Below, one piece after another: positions 44,096 through 52,871 of a stretch of DNA of 64,000 nt; position 1 is the first letter of the stretch, and every line of letters begins with the position of its first letter. The notes under the pieces were generated by a model that saw only the letters and a program-made list of their open reading frames with translations, was not told where the DNA came from and did no database searches. Origin of the DNA: DASVWZ01 sp963715675 (GTDB lineage Bacteria; Acidobacteriota; Terriglobia; Terriglobales; Acidobacteriaceae). The stretch is from assembly GCA_963715675.1 (NCBI GenBank), contig OY970265.1:1364001-1428000 (forward strand). Reading direction: 5' to 3'. The translations under genes and the position numbers were made by a program.

Positions 44096-44629
44096 ATGCC
44101 AGACAAAGTTCCAAGTTTGCAGACGGAGCGCCTGGTGCTGCGGGCATTTGCCCGCGCGGACATTCCGGCTCTGGTGCCGCTGATCGGCGCACGCGAAGTA
44201 GCGGCCACGACGCTGCGCATTCCGCATCCCTATTCCGCGAAGGATGCCGAGGTGCTTTTTGCCAAAATCGAAATGGGGGACGAAGTTCGGTGGGCGGTCA
44301 CGCTGCGGTCGGACGGCACTCTCATCGGAGGCCTTGGCATGCGCCTGGCGAGTGCGCATAATCACGCCGAGCTGGGATACTGGCTGGGCGTGCCGTATTG
44401 GGGAAAAGGCTATGCCACGGAAGGGGCGCGCGCGGCGGTCCGTTACGGATTCGAGCAGCTTGGCCTGCACCGCATTCAGGCATCACATTTTTCGAACAAT
44501 CCTGCCTCTGGCAAAGTGCTGCGAAAAATCGGGATGACCCATGAAGGCTGCAAGCGCGAGCATATTTTGAAATGGGGAGAGTATCTCGACCTGGAGTTGT
44601 ACGGCATGGTCAAGCCGGATGAAGATTAG
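44096..44629 (+). CDS. GNAT-family N-acetyltransferase (RimJ/RimL-like)
   Basis: 177 residues. The N-terminal strand LQTERLVLRAFARADIPAL, the central AELGYWLGVPYWGKGYATEGARAAVRYGFEQLGLHRI (in parts) with the acetyl-CoA loop GKGYATEG, and the ending KVLRKIGMTHEGCKREHI are typical of the RimJ-type ribosomal-protein or amino-acid acetyltransferases. The acceptor is unknown. Confidence 0.9.
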   Translation: MPDKVPSLQTERLVLRAFARADIPALVPLIGAREVAATTLRIPHPYSAKDAEVLFAKIEMGDEVRWAVTLRSDGTLIGGLGMRLASAHNHAELGYWLGVPYWGKGYATEGARAAVRYGFEQLGLHRIQASHFSNNPASGKVLRKIGMTHEGCKREHILKWGEYLDLELYGMVKPDED

Positions 44630-44643
44630 CTCTCCGAACCAAT

Positions 44644-44668
44644 AAAAAAGCCACCCGCAGGTGGCTTT
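44644..44668 (-). terminator. Terminator of the minus-strand gene at 44687
   Basis: The stem is AAAGCCACC/GGTGGCTTT with loop CGCA. Read on the minus strand it ends in a T-rich tract (TTTTTTATT). It lies between two convergent genes and may work on both strands. Confidence 0.85.
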
Positions 44669-44686
44669 GGCCGAGCTTGGTTATCT

Positions 44687-45175
44687 CTACTTGGCGGGAA
44701 TGTAGGTGCCTTCACAATCCCAGCTGGCTGTCCCGTCCGCATTCCCCTTGCCTTTGCAAGTACCTCCTCCCTTGCCGCCTTTGAATTTGCCGGTGCCGCC
44801 TATCATGGACCACTTGTCGGTTCCGGATTGAAATTGTCCATCCTTGAGCGTGCCCATGCCTGAGTAGGAGTAGTGGAGTTTGTCGCCATTCTCCGCATTG
44901 ACCACGAGGACCCCATGCCAGGTGACGGCGTCTCCCTTGGTTTCGTTGAATTGCGTACCGACGCCGTCCTTTTGGATCACGCCGCCTACCTCGCTTTTGG
45001 AGGCGGTGCAGGTTGACTTGGTGACCGCATAGGTATGATTTGCCTGGTCGCCCACATCAATGCTGTGCGCGTCCGACGGCTTGCCACAATTCCAGTGCGC
45101 CTCCACTTTTGCTTGCGCCAGCGACAGCGACGTCAACAGCAACACACAACCGCCCATCAAACAGAATTTGCGCAT
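44687..45175 (-). CDS. Hypothetical secreted beta-barrel-like protein
   Basis: 162 residues. The start at 45175 has AGGAG 8 bases upstream and gives signal peptide MRKFCLMGGCVLLLTSLSLAQA. Mature sequence has four Cys residues, likely two disulfides, and a Gly-rich C-terminus (MIGGTGKFKGGKGGGTCKGKG). The pattern resembles small lipocalin/avidin-like secreted proteins of Acidobacteriota, but no family is assigned. Confidence 0.75.
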   Translation of the reverse strand: MRKFCLMGGCVLLLTSLSLAQAKVEAHWNCGKPSDAHSIDVGDQANHTYAVTKSTCTASKSEVGGVIQKDGVGTQFNETKGDAVTWHGVLVVNAENGDKLHYSYSGMGTLKDGQFQSGTDKWSMIGGTGKFKGGKGGGTCKGKGNADGTASWDCEGTYIPAK

Positions 45176-45431
45176 GTCTAGTCTCCTGTGAGTTTGTACC
45201 CGACCTAAGTCGTAACGGTCCTTCTCGACTTCGAAAATGTCAACATTGTACGCCAATCCACTTGTGCACAAGATACCAAATGGGGAAATCGGTAGTGGTG
45301 CCGTTTGATTCCCACAGGTCTAGCAATAAGCTTCGGCCTATGGGACACTGTGGGCATGGCAAAGCCTGCGCTGAGGGTCGTTAAATCGAACGGCCTTATC
45401 CCCGTCATAGCCGTATGCACGTTCTGTAAGG

Positions 45432-45447
45432 ATATTTCGTGAAATAT
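45432..45447. promoter_or_regulatory. 16-bp perfect palindrome ATATTTC-GT-GAAATAT
   Basis: A perfect 7-bp dyad lies 62 bases before the gene at 45510, in the 334-base gap between divergent genes (45176-45509). It may be an operator for the plus-strand gene. No -35/-10 pair is convincing nearby. Confidence 0.4.
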
Positions 45448-45509
45448 GCCGTAAAATGGCGATCCCATTAATGAGTAAACGTATCTGTTTTATTCGTTCG
45501 TAAGGTTCT

Positions 45510-46529
45510 ATGGACCCCTCCGCCCTAGAAAACGTTTCGAGGAGCTTGGAATCGTCCTTGGACTTCTGGGGCGTGTTGCTAATCACGGCTACATTTCTCG
45601 TGGTCATCGGCCTTGTGCTTGAGTATCGGCACGACGTCGCAGAATTCATTGAACAAGCCAGAAGACCAGCAGCCGTTTTCCCTTGGAGGAGGCTCTGGGA
45701 ACTGGTAGGCGCGATCTTAGTTACAGTCGGAGTAGCTGGAGAACTCTTTTTCACATACAAGGCGTCTGGCGTAGAGTCTAGGCTTCGAGACAACAACCAC
45801 AAGATTGAAGCGTTGCTGACCAAAGAGGCTGGCGACGCGAAGACTTCCGCAGACGGTGCAGCCGCTGCGGCTTCTCGTGCTGTCAGTTCTGCCGAGCACT
45901 TAGGCATTGCTCTACAGAAGTCGACCGCTGCTGCCGAAGCAGCCCAAGGGCGTCTGCGGAACGAACAACGAGCAACTGCCCATGCACAGAAAGAAGCAGC
46001 AGATGCGCAATTGGCGTTGAGGAAATATGTCGATGCGGTCGCTAGGCGACAAACGCCCCGCCATTTGGACAGGGGAAAGCTAGTCAAACTACTAGAAGGC
46101 AAACCACGATCGCGCGTTGAATTGCTATACAACCCCAACGATCTAGAGGCTTGGTGGTTTGCGGACGAGATATGTTTGTTCCTCGGGAAGGGCAATGGCA
46201 ATGAGCCGGGAGCAGGATGGGACGTATCCCAGCCTAAACCAATACCCACCGAAGCTGGGGGGCGAGAATTGAACATACCGGGCGCACCACCAGCGGCTAG
46301 ATTCGGTGGTGCGACTTCGACATTCGGAATAACCTTCCGGGCAAAGGAAATAACGTTTCCTACAAAGCCACCAGCATTGGGCGCATTGGCGAATGCGCTT
46401 TTTCCAAGCATCCTTCCGTTTGAGCGAGGGTATAGTTTCGAGATGGAGCAGGACGCTGCTCTTCCAGACGACCTGATTGTAATAATTGTCGGGCCAAAGC
46501 CTCCAATCTGGTGGATGCTGCCCCAGTAG
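45510..46529 (+). CDS. Hypothetical membrane protein with coiled coil
   Basis: 339 residues. Two spans (about 18-40 and 62-84) are followed by a heptad-like Ala-rich coiled coil at about 88-175 (LRDNNHKIEALLTKEAGDAKTS and on). A C-terminal soluble domain of about 160 residues follows (LEAWWFADEICLFLGKG). The GC content and codon use (many AGA/CTA/ATA codons) differ from neighbours, which suggests foreign origin. No function is recognised. It stands alone with AAGG before the ATG. Confidence 0.7.
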   Translation: MDPSALENVSRSLESSLDFWGVLLITATFLVVIGLVLEYRHDVAEFIEQARRPAAVFPWRRLWELVGAILVTVGVAGELFFTYKASGVESRLRDNNHKIEALLTKEAGDAKTSADGAAAAASRAVSSAEHLGIALQKSTAAAEAAQGRLRNEQRATAHAQKEAADAQLALRKYVDAVARRQTPRHLDRGKLVKLLEGKPRSRVELLYNPNDLEAWWFADEICLFLGKGNGNEPGAGWDVSQPKPIPTEAGGRELNIPGAPPAARFGGATSTFGITFRAKEITFPTKPPALGALANALFPSILPFERGYSFEMEQDAALPDDLIVIIVGPKPPIWWMLPQ

Positions 46530-46679
46530 CAGACCAATAGAACTAAGGTCAATGCCAGCACGTCAACAGTGGACGCGAAACAGGAGCACTACCGGGGAAT
46601 CTCAATTCATGCCACGCGGCGGGTTGTTGAGCCCGTCATGCCTCCAAGCTGATCGCCCACCGCCCGCTATAATAACCTT

Positions 46680-47285
46680 GTGAGTTCCAGCCGCGCTAAA
46701 CAGCTTGCCGCAGCCGACTTCCCCACCCGGTGGGGCAACTTCCGCATTTTTGGGTTCCAGGGAAAGTTCGGCGGAAAAACGGAAGAAGCCGTGGCGCTGG
46801 TGATGGGTGATGTGAAGTCCGCGCCGCCGCTGCTGCGTATCCACTCGCAATGTCTGACCGGCGACGTATTCGGCTCGCTGCGCTGCGATTGCCGCGACCA
46901 ATTGGAGATGGCGCTGTCGATGATTGGCGAGGCAGGAGCGGGCATCCTGATTTACGAACAGCAGGAAGGCCGCGGCATCGGCCTGATGGCGAAACTGCAG
47001 GCGTACGAACTGCAGGACGCCGGCTTGGATACGGTGGAAGCGAACGAGCGCCTGGGTTTTAAAGCCGATCAGCGGGAATATGCCATGCCCGCGGAGATTT
47101 TGAAATCGCTGGGCGTGGTGCGGGTGAGGTTGCTGTCGAACAATCCGGACAAAGTTGCGGCGCTTGAACGCGGCGGCATCGAAGTCACCGAGCGGGTTCC
47201 CTGCGAACCCGCGCCCAGCAGGCATGCCGAAGAGTATCTGAAGACCAAGAAAGAAAAGATGGGCCACATTTTCAGCGGCAGGTAA
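46680..47285 (+). CDS. ribA: GTP cyclohydrolase II
   Basis: 201 residues. It opens the imidazole ring of GTP, the first step of riboflavin synthesis. Family hallmarks are the zinc site HSQCLTGDVFGSLRCDC, substrate loop YEQQEGRGIGLMAKL and the DTVEANERLGFKADQREY segment. It is the stand-alone short form, not fused to RibB. It starts at GTG. No other rib gene lies in the window. Confidence 0.94.
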   Translation: MSSSRAKQLAAADFPTRWGNFRIFGFQGKFGGKTEEAVALVMGDVKSAPPLLRIHSQCLTGDVFGSLRCDCRDQLEMALSMIGEAGAGILIYEQQEGRGIGLMAKLQAYELQDAGLDTVEANERLGFKADQREYAMPAEILKSLGVVRVRLLSNNPDKVAALERGGIEVTERVPCEPAPSRHAEEYLKTKKEKMGHIFSGR

Positions 47286-47318
47286 CGCGGACGGCGGAGA
47301 TCTGCCTCTTGGTCGGAA

Positions 47319-48683
47319 TCAAAATTCCAAAGCGAATTCCCGTACGGACTGCTTGACCGTTGGCATCTCCGTAAAGACCTGGGTGGGATCGGCCCACTGC
47401 CTGGGATCGAACGAGGGATCGTTGTACTGGAAAATGGTGCCGTCGGATTGCCTCTGCACGGTGTGGCTGTACTGATTGCTGACATTCGTCGTCTGACCGG
47501 TATTCGGATTGACGACGGTCTGAACCCCTAAAGCATATTTTTCGGTTTCGATGGCGCTTCGATCCATCGCGTTCTGCTGGGCGCGGGCATTCGCTATGGA
47601 ACTATCGACGGAGGCCTGTCGAGCCGCCTCGCCGGCTTGCCACTGCCGGGTGCGGGCATCAGCGGCTGCCTGCGACTGCTGCATCAACTGATTGTGCGCT
47701 CTCCAGGATTCGGCAATCATCTGCTGGCTCTGTTGCGTCTGGATCTGGGCAACTCTCTGGTCCCACGCTGGATTGATGGTAAAAGCAACTTTGCTGAATA
47801 CCGGCGCCATGGCCTCCAGTTGACCCTTGGGGGCGCGAGTCAAGCCCATGAACTGGGTATGGCAGAGAGCCGACCGCGACGGCGGCGTGTTAAATCCCGG
47901 CCCTTGCTGATGAGTGCCGCAAACAATGATGGCGCGAAGTATCTCTTCCACCGGCTGCCCGTTTCGGGTGTACGCAACATGCGCCCTGGCTCCGTCAACA
48001 ATCGAACCGGCGATGCGTTCGCTCTGTTCTGGGGAGTAGCCATAGGAAGCGCCCATGCGGATGGAACCCTCGCGCATTTGCTTGAGTTGCGCGTCAAGCT
48101 GAGCTTGTACGGCCGGGGCCACGGGTCCGATATCGATCACCTGAGCGTCGGGCCGCAGGTTGGGGATCATGATTTGCTTCAGAAAATCCGCCGCGGCCAG
48201 AATGGGCGCGACGGTGCAGCCGCGCTGTTTCATGCCGTTGGCCATGTAAGGGTTCGTATTCCAGGACCACGAATAGTCGGGGAATTTCACGAAGGCAGTG
48301 TTACCGTCTTGCGTTTGCACCGAGTAGCGGATTCCGCCAGCGGAGGCACAGTTTCCCGCCCGTGCCACAACTCCTGCGAATCGCCAGTCAGCCGGAAACT
48401 GCAAGGTTCCCGCCACCATGCCCAGAGCCGGATCTGAAATATCGGCTGTGCGCGTGATGTCGCCGGACTTGGCAGGTGGCGCCGGTTCAGCCGCCATTAC
48501 CGCCTGCACCTTGGCCTCGTATTCGCTTTCGCTCAGGACTCCGCTGTCGCGCAGTTCCTTCAACGCGGCGAGCTGCTTTTGTTGCGCGGGCGATGCGGTG
48601 GGCTGCTGCTGGCTTAACATCACGCTTGCACATGCCAAAACAAGCAGTGTGACCACTGCCAGAGATGTCACTTTACGCTTCAC
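47319..48683 (-). CDS. Secreted protein with an N-terminal SHOCT domain
   Basis: About 454 residues. After the signal peptide (VKRKVTSLAVVTLLVLACASVMLSQ) comes a SHOCT segment, LAALKELRDSGVLSESEYEAKVQAVM, usually found in membrane or secreted proteins. A domain of unknown function with a Cys pair (VVARAGNCASAGG) follows, then a coiled, Gln/Ala-rich part. It starts at GTG (48683) with GTGGGGA 7 bases upstream. The role is unknown; it stands alone after ribA on the opposite strand. Confidence 0.75.
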   Translation of the reverse strand: MKRKVTSLAVVTLLVLACASVMLSQQQPTASPAQQKQLAALKELRDSGVLSESEYEAKVQAVMAAEPAPPAKSGDITRTADISDPALGMVAGTLQFPADWRFAGVVARAGNCASAGGIRYSVQTQDGNTAFVKFPDYSWSWNTNPYMANGMKQRGCTVAPILAAADFLKQIMIPNLRPDAQVIDIGPVAPAVQAQLDAQLKQMREGSIRMGASYGYSPEQSERIAGSIVDGARAHVAYTRNGQPVEEILRAIIVCGTHQQGPGFNTPPSRSALCHTQFMGLTRAPKGQLEAMAPVFSKVAFTINPAWDQRVAQIQTQQSQQMIAESWRAHNQLMQQSQAAADARTRQWQAGEAARQASVDSSIANARAQQNAMDRSAIETEKYALGVQTVVNPNTGQTTNVSNQYSHTVQRQSDGTIFQYNDPSFDPRQWADPTQVFTEMPTVKQSVREFALEF

Positions 48684-48723
48684 ATTGAACTCCCCACGAG
48701 TCCGATTCACTACCTACTTTGAG

Positions 48724-49716
48724 TTAATTGCTCGCGGCCGCCAACACTGCCCTTTTCGCGAACGTGCGAATCATCTCACGGCGATACTCCGGTGTCAAAG
48801 CAGAAGTGGTCAGGGGTTTGGCGGTTTGGGCGGCGAGATTGCCCACGGCCTCTGCGAGAGTCTCATCAAGCATCTTGCCACTCAGCATTTCCATGGCGCC
48901 CTTCACCAGCACTGGCGCGGGATTCACCGCAGTGAGTGCGACCCTTGCATCCGCGATGTGACCGTTCGATCGCTTGATGGCAACCGCGACACCGGCGAGC
49001 GGGTAATCGATGGAACCGCGAATGCGGAGTTTGCGGTACACCCCGCGATAATCGGCCGACGCCTCTGGCAAAAAGATTCGCGTCAGCAATTCGTTGGGCT
49101 GCAGGCGGCGATAGTCGTCGCCGATTCCGGTGTAGAAGTCGCGCAACGGCAAACGGCGCGCGCCAGAGGGACCGACGATTTCGATCTCCGCGTTCAGGCA
49201 TAGCAGGGCGGGCGGCGTGTCGCCGGAAAATACCGCCCAGCATTTCGTTCCGCCGGGCGCCACGTGGCAGAGATCACCATCTTTCTTGATGCAGAAGCCG
49301 CACGCCTTGCGCCAGGTCAGCGACTGGTTGTACCAGAGGCAGCGGGTGTCAAGGCAAATGTTGCCGCCGATCGTGCCCATATTGCGCAGCAGAGGAGAAG
49401 CCACGGCGGCTGCCGCTTCGCTAAGAACCGAGTACCGGCTCCGCAGTAACGGGGTGTGTTCAATTTCGCTGAGCGGCGTGAGGGCTCCGATCTCAACGCC
49501 ACTTCCCTTTCGCTCGCGAATGCCGTTGAGTTCGGCAATGTGGCGGATATCGAGCACGTATTCCGGTTCAAACAGTTTCTGCTTCATCGAGGGGATGAGG
49601 TCAGTGCCGCCGGCCACGATGCGAAAGCGATCAGTATCGCTCCCATGCGTGCCCAGGTGAGCGACTGCTTCCTCCAGCGTATGCGGGCGCAGCAGCCTGA
49701 AGTCGGGGAGACTCAA
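48724..49716 (-). CDS. FAD-binding subunit of a 4-hydroxybenzoyl-CoA-reductase-like enzyme (HcrB type)
   Basis: 330 residues of the molybdenum-hydroxylase FAD family, with VAGGTDLIPSMK and MGTIGGNICLDTRC. Inside, Cys126, Cys142, Cys150 and Cys159 are spaced 16, 8 and 9. This is the same spacing as the four Cys (122, 138, 146, 155) that bind the extra [4Fe-4S] cluster in Thauera 4-hydroxybenzoyl-CoA reductase. Ordinary xanthine dehydrogenases lack this loop. It starts at TTG (49716) with GGGAGG upstream and overlaps the preceding gene's stop. It should pass electrons to the [2Fe-2S] and molybdenum subunits. Confidence 0.88.
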   Translation of the reverse strand: MSLPDFRLLRPHTLEEAVAHLGTHGSDTDRFRIVAGGTDLIPSMKQKLFEPEYVLDIRHIAELNGIRERKGSGVEIGALTPLSEIEHTPLLRSRYSVLSEAAAAVASPLLRNMGTIGGNICLDTRCLWYNQSLTWRKACGFCIKKDGDLCHVAPGGTKCWAVFSGDTPPALLCLNAEIEIVGPSGARRLPLRDFYTGIGDDYRRLQPNELLTRIFLPEASADYRGVYRKLRIRGSIDYPLAGVAVAIKRSNGHIADARVALTAVNPAPVLVKGAMEMLSGKMLDETLAEAVGNLAAQTAKPLTTSALTPEYRREMIRTFAKRAVLAAASN

Positions 49717-52286
49717 TCGTCACCTCCCGCGGAAGCCTGCTCTTCCCTTCGTGCCGGATCGAGCGGATGCCTGTTCGGTCCTTTGCCTCGAAACCATAGT
49801 AAACCGCCATGCTCGCGGAAACGCTGTGGCGAAGTCGGATCGATGCCTTCGGTAAGATCGATTTTCTTTTGGGATTTCTTCGCGCGCATCGCGGCCAATA
49901 CTCGCTCGGGAGTGAACGGACACTCGTGCAGACGCACGCCGACAGCATCGTAAATGGCGTTGGCAATGGCCGGGATCGTGGCCGCCAACGATCCTTCGCT
50001 GCATTCCTTTGCGCCGAACGGCCCTTCCGGATCGATGCTCTCGACGATGATCGGCTCAATCTCCGGTGATTCCGCCGAAGACGGGCTGCGATATTCGAGC
50101 AGGCCAGGATTCATTAACATGCCGTCTTTCCAGATCATCTCTTCGGTAAGCGCCTGCCCCATGCCCATCCAGACGGAGCCGATGATCTGGCCTTCAACGG
50201 ACATCGGGTTCAAAGCGCGGCCGCAATCATGCGAAGCCCAGACTTTGTGAACGGTGACTTCTCCGGTGTCTTCATCAACGCTGACTTCGGCGACCTGCGC
50301 CGAATACGAGTATGCGGGGGATGGGCCGACACCCGCGCCTTTGTGCTTGCCGCCGCGGGCTTCCAGCGGCGGCGCGTAGGATCCGGTGCCACTGAGTGCG
50401 CCGTGAAAATCAATGGCAGCGACCACGGCTTCCTCAAAAGTCAGAGAATCCTTCGGACCTTCGTCCTTGCGTTTCTGTTGAAGCGATCCGCGAAGAATCT
50501 GGCCTTCGACACGGCCGGAGACGGAGGCTTCGGATTTCCCGGCAGATTCCGCGGGCGAGGGCGCCCGCCCCACACCATCTTTCTTCACAATGTCGTCGCG
50601 GAAGACTAAATCCTGGGCAGCGCAGTTCATTTTCTTGGCGGCGGCCAGGGCGATCTGTTTCTTCACGTCTTGTGCGGCGCGCAGCGTGGCATTGCCGTTC
50701 ATGAAGGTGACGCGGCTGGAGTAGGAACCGATATCGATCGGCGTCAGATCAGTGTCGGCGGCGATGACCTTCACGCGGTTGAGCGAGCAGCCCAGTGTCT
50801 CGCTGGCGACCTGGGCCACCATGGTATCTGAGCCCTGGCCAATGTCCGATGCGCCGGTGTACACCACTACGCCGCCGTCGCGGTCAATCTTGATGTTCAC
50901 CGTAGAGTGCGGCATGTCCGACCGGATGATCGAATTGGCCGCGCCACTCACGTAGTGACTGCACGCAATGCCCAGCCCGCGGTTTTTGGGCAGCTTGCTT
51001 TTGCGCTCGCTCCATTTCGAACGCTCGACAACCTGGTCGATGCATTCCGGCAAGCCGTAGCTCTGCACGCGCAGGCCATTGACCGTGATGCACGGCGGCT
51101 GCAGCAGATTGCGGCGGCGAATCTCGGCGGGGTCCATGCCGATCTGGAGCGCCAGTTCGTCGAGCTGGGATTCGAATGCGAAGCGCACATTCACGGTACC
51201 GTGGCCGCGCATGGCACCACAGACCGGCTTGTTGGTCAGCACCCGGTATCCGTCGTACTGAATGTTTGGAATATCGTAGAGCGCACCGAGCAGCGCGCCC
51301 GAATAAAGAATCGTGACCACGCCGTAGGAACAATAGGCTCCGCCATCCTGAATGACTTTTGCTTTGACTGCGGTGATGTGTCCGTCGTTCCTCACTCCGG
51401 TCTTGAGATCGATGATAGTGCGCGGGCGTCCGCGGTGCGCCCAGAAAACTTCTTCGCGAGTGTAGGTGATCTTGACCGGGGCTTTCGCCTTGCGAGCCGC
51501 CACAGCGGCGATGATCTCGAGCGGAATGACTTCGCTCTTACCGCCGAACCCCCCGCCGACCAGGGGCTTGATCACGCGAATCTGCGACATCGGCATTTCC
51601 AGCACCAGCGAAAGCTTGTGCTGCAGGTAGTACGGAACCTGGGTAGAGGACTGGACGAGCAGACGGCCCGGATGGCCGGTTTGAGGATCGATCTCGAACG
51701 CGGCCAGCGTGCAATGCGGCTCCATGGCCGCGTGCGTGACCTCGTTGGCTATGAAACGCGCTTCGGCGACGTGGTCGGCATCCGCGAATCCTTTGTCCGG
51801 ATCGCCGAAAACGTGGTGATAATCCTTTTCCAGGTTGTGAGGCTTGTTGTCGTGAATGAGATCCGCCTCGGCCTTCATCGAATCTTCGGGATCGAAGTAA
51901 GCGGGCAATACCTCGTATTCGACGTCGATGAGTTCGAGCGCTTTTTCGGCAGTGGCCTCGTCGATGGCTGCGACGCAAGCGACGTTATCGCCAACGTAGC
52001 GAACCTTATCGGTGACCAGCGCATGTTCGTCGTGGCCGACGGGGAGAATACCGTAGGGATTGGGAGCGTCCTTGCCGGTAGCCACGGTTATGACTCCGGG
52101 AAGCCTCTCGGCACGGCTGGTGTCGATTTGCTTGACCCGCGCGTGCGGATAGGGCGAATGCAGGATCTTGCCGATCAACATGCCGGGCAAGCTGAGATCG
52201 TCCGCATACTTGCCGGAGCCGGTGGTCTTGCCGGCGGCGTCGACCATGGCTATGGATTTGCCGATGATGGAGAAGTCGTTGGTCAT
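49713..52286 (-). CDS. Molybdopterin-binding catalytic subunit, xanthine-dehydrogenase/HcrA-like
   Basis: 857 residues. Recognisable parts are the N-terminal IGKSIAMVDAAGKTTGSGKYADD, LVGGGFGGKSEVIPLE, AMRGHGTVNVRFAFE, and, near the C-terminus, FGAKECSEGSLAATIPAIANAI with the likely active-site Glu. This is the catalytic subunit of a molybdenum hydroxylase. It is about 90 residues longer than typical HcrA. Part of the excess is an insertion near residue 570 that coincides with an in-frame REP-like DNA element (50550-50577). Substrate is inferred from its FAD partner. Confidence 0.9.
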   Translation of the reverse strand: MTNDFSIIGKSIAMVDAAGKTTGSGKYADDLSLPGMLIGKILHSPYPHARVKQIDTSRAERLPGVITVATGKDAPNPYGILPVGHDEHALVTDKVRYVGDNVACVAAIDEATAEKALELIDVEYEVLPAYFDPEDSMKAEADLIHDNKPHNLEKDYHHVFGDPDKGFADADHVAEARFIANEVTHAAMEPHCTLAAFEIDPQTGHPGRLLVQSSTQVPYYLQHKLSLVLEMPMSQIRVIKPLVGGGFGGKSEVIPLEIIAAVAARKAKAPVKITYTREEVFWAHRGRPRTIIDLKTGVRNDGHITAVKAKVIQDGGAYCSYGVVTILYSGALLGALYDIPNIQYDGYRVLTNKPVCGAMRGHGTVNVRFAFESQLDELALQIGMDPAEIRRRNLLQPPCITVNGLRVQSYGLPECIDQVVERSKWSERKSKLPKNRGLGIACSHYVSGAANSIIRSDMPHSTVNIKIDRDGGVVVYTGASDIGQGSDTMVAQVASETLGCSLNRVKVIAADTDLTPIDIGSYSSRVTFMNGNATLRAAQDVKKQIALAAAKKMNCAAQDLVFRDDIVKKDGVGRAPSPAESAGKSEASVSGRVEGQILRGSLQQKRKDEGPKDSLTFEEAVVAAIDFHGALSGTGSYAPPLEARGGKHKGAGVGPSPAYSYSAQVAEVSVDEDTGEVTVHKVWASHDCGRALNPMSVEGQIIGSVWMGMGQALTEEMIWKDGMLMNPGLLEYRSPSSAESPEIEPIIVESIDPEGPFGAKECSEGSLAATIPAIANAIYDAVGVRLHECPFTPERVLAAMRAKKSQKKIDLTEGIDPTSPQRFREHGGLLWFRGKGPNRHPLDPARREEQASAGGDD
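50550..50577. repeat. REP-like hairpin inside the molybdopterin-subunit gene
   Basis: GCGGGCG (50551-50557) and CGCCCGC (50562-50568) with loop AGGG. On the minus strand the flank reads GTGTGGGGCGGGCGCCC, as in the intergenic copy at 36681 (GTGTGGCGCGGGCATTCC). It is read in frame as GVGRAPSPAES, so the coding frame survives. Confidence 0.6.
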
Positions 52287-52355
52287 GGGTTTTTCGTCCT
52301 ACGTCGTCCGTCCTTCGTCGTTCGCGGGGCTCGGACCCGAGTTTTCTGAAAGCCG

Positions 52356-52865
52356 TTAGCTGATGGCTGACAGCTTCGCGTCGGTTTCCCGTCCTTTCTG
52401 TTCCGCTTCGATCGCTGCCCGGATTGCCTGGTACATCTGGGTGTAGCCGGTGCAACGGCAGAGATTGCTGCTGAGCGCGCCGCGAATTTCTTCGTCGGTC
52501 GGATCAGGATTCTGGGTTAGCAAATGTTTCACCGTCATCATGAATCCGGGAGTGCAATAGCCGCATTGCGAACCGCCCCAGTCGCCATACGCTTTTTGGA
52601 TTGCAGCCAGGCTGCCGTGTTCGGCAACGCCCTCGACCGTCGTGATCTCCTGGCCTTCGCAACTGGCCGCCAGCAACGTGCAGGACATCATGGGCGTGCC
52701 GTCCACCAGGACGGTGCACGCGCCGCAGGAAGAATCGTCGCAGCCACGCTTGGAACCGGTGAGCCCGAGATCCTGCCGTAGGACATCGAGCAGCAGCCTA
52801 TTCGGCTCGATCGCCAACTCGTAGGAGCGGCCATTGACTTTAAGTTCTATGAGTTCTTTTTTCAT
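52356..52865 (-). CDS. [2Fe-2S] subunit of the molybdenum hydroxylase
   Basis: 169 residues with the plant-type cluster motif CDDSSCGACTVLVDGTPMMSC and the second cluster Cys in SQCGYCTPG and LCRCTGYTQM. This is the electron-transfer subunit of the three-subunit enzyme. The ATG at 52865 is chosen; a TTG at 52871 is also in frame. The last codons (LSAIS) come from a CAGCxRTCAGC-type repeat that also flanks the gene on the other side (52873-52940). Confidence 0.92.
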   Translation of the reverse strand: MKKELIELKVNGRSYELAIEPNRLLLDVLRQDLGLTGSKRGCDDSSCGACTVLVDGTPMMSCTLLAASCEGQEITTVEGVAEHGSLAAIQKAYGDWGGSQCGYCTPGFMMTVKHLLTQNPDPTDEEIRGALSSNLCRCTGYTQMYQAIRAAIEAEQKGRETDAKLSAIS

Positions 52866-52871
52866 ATCCAA

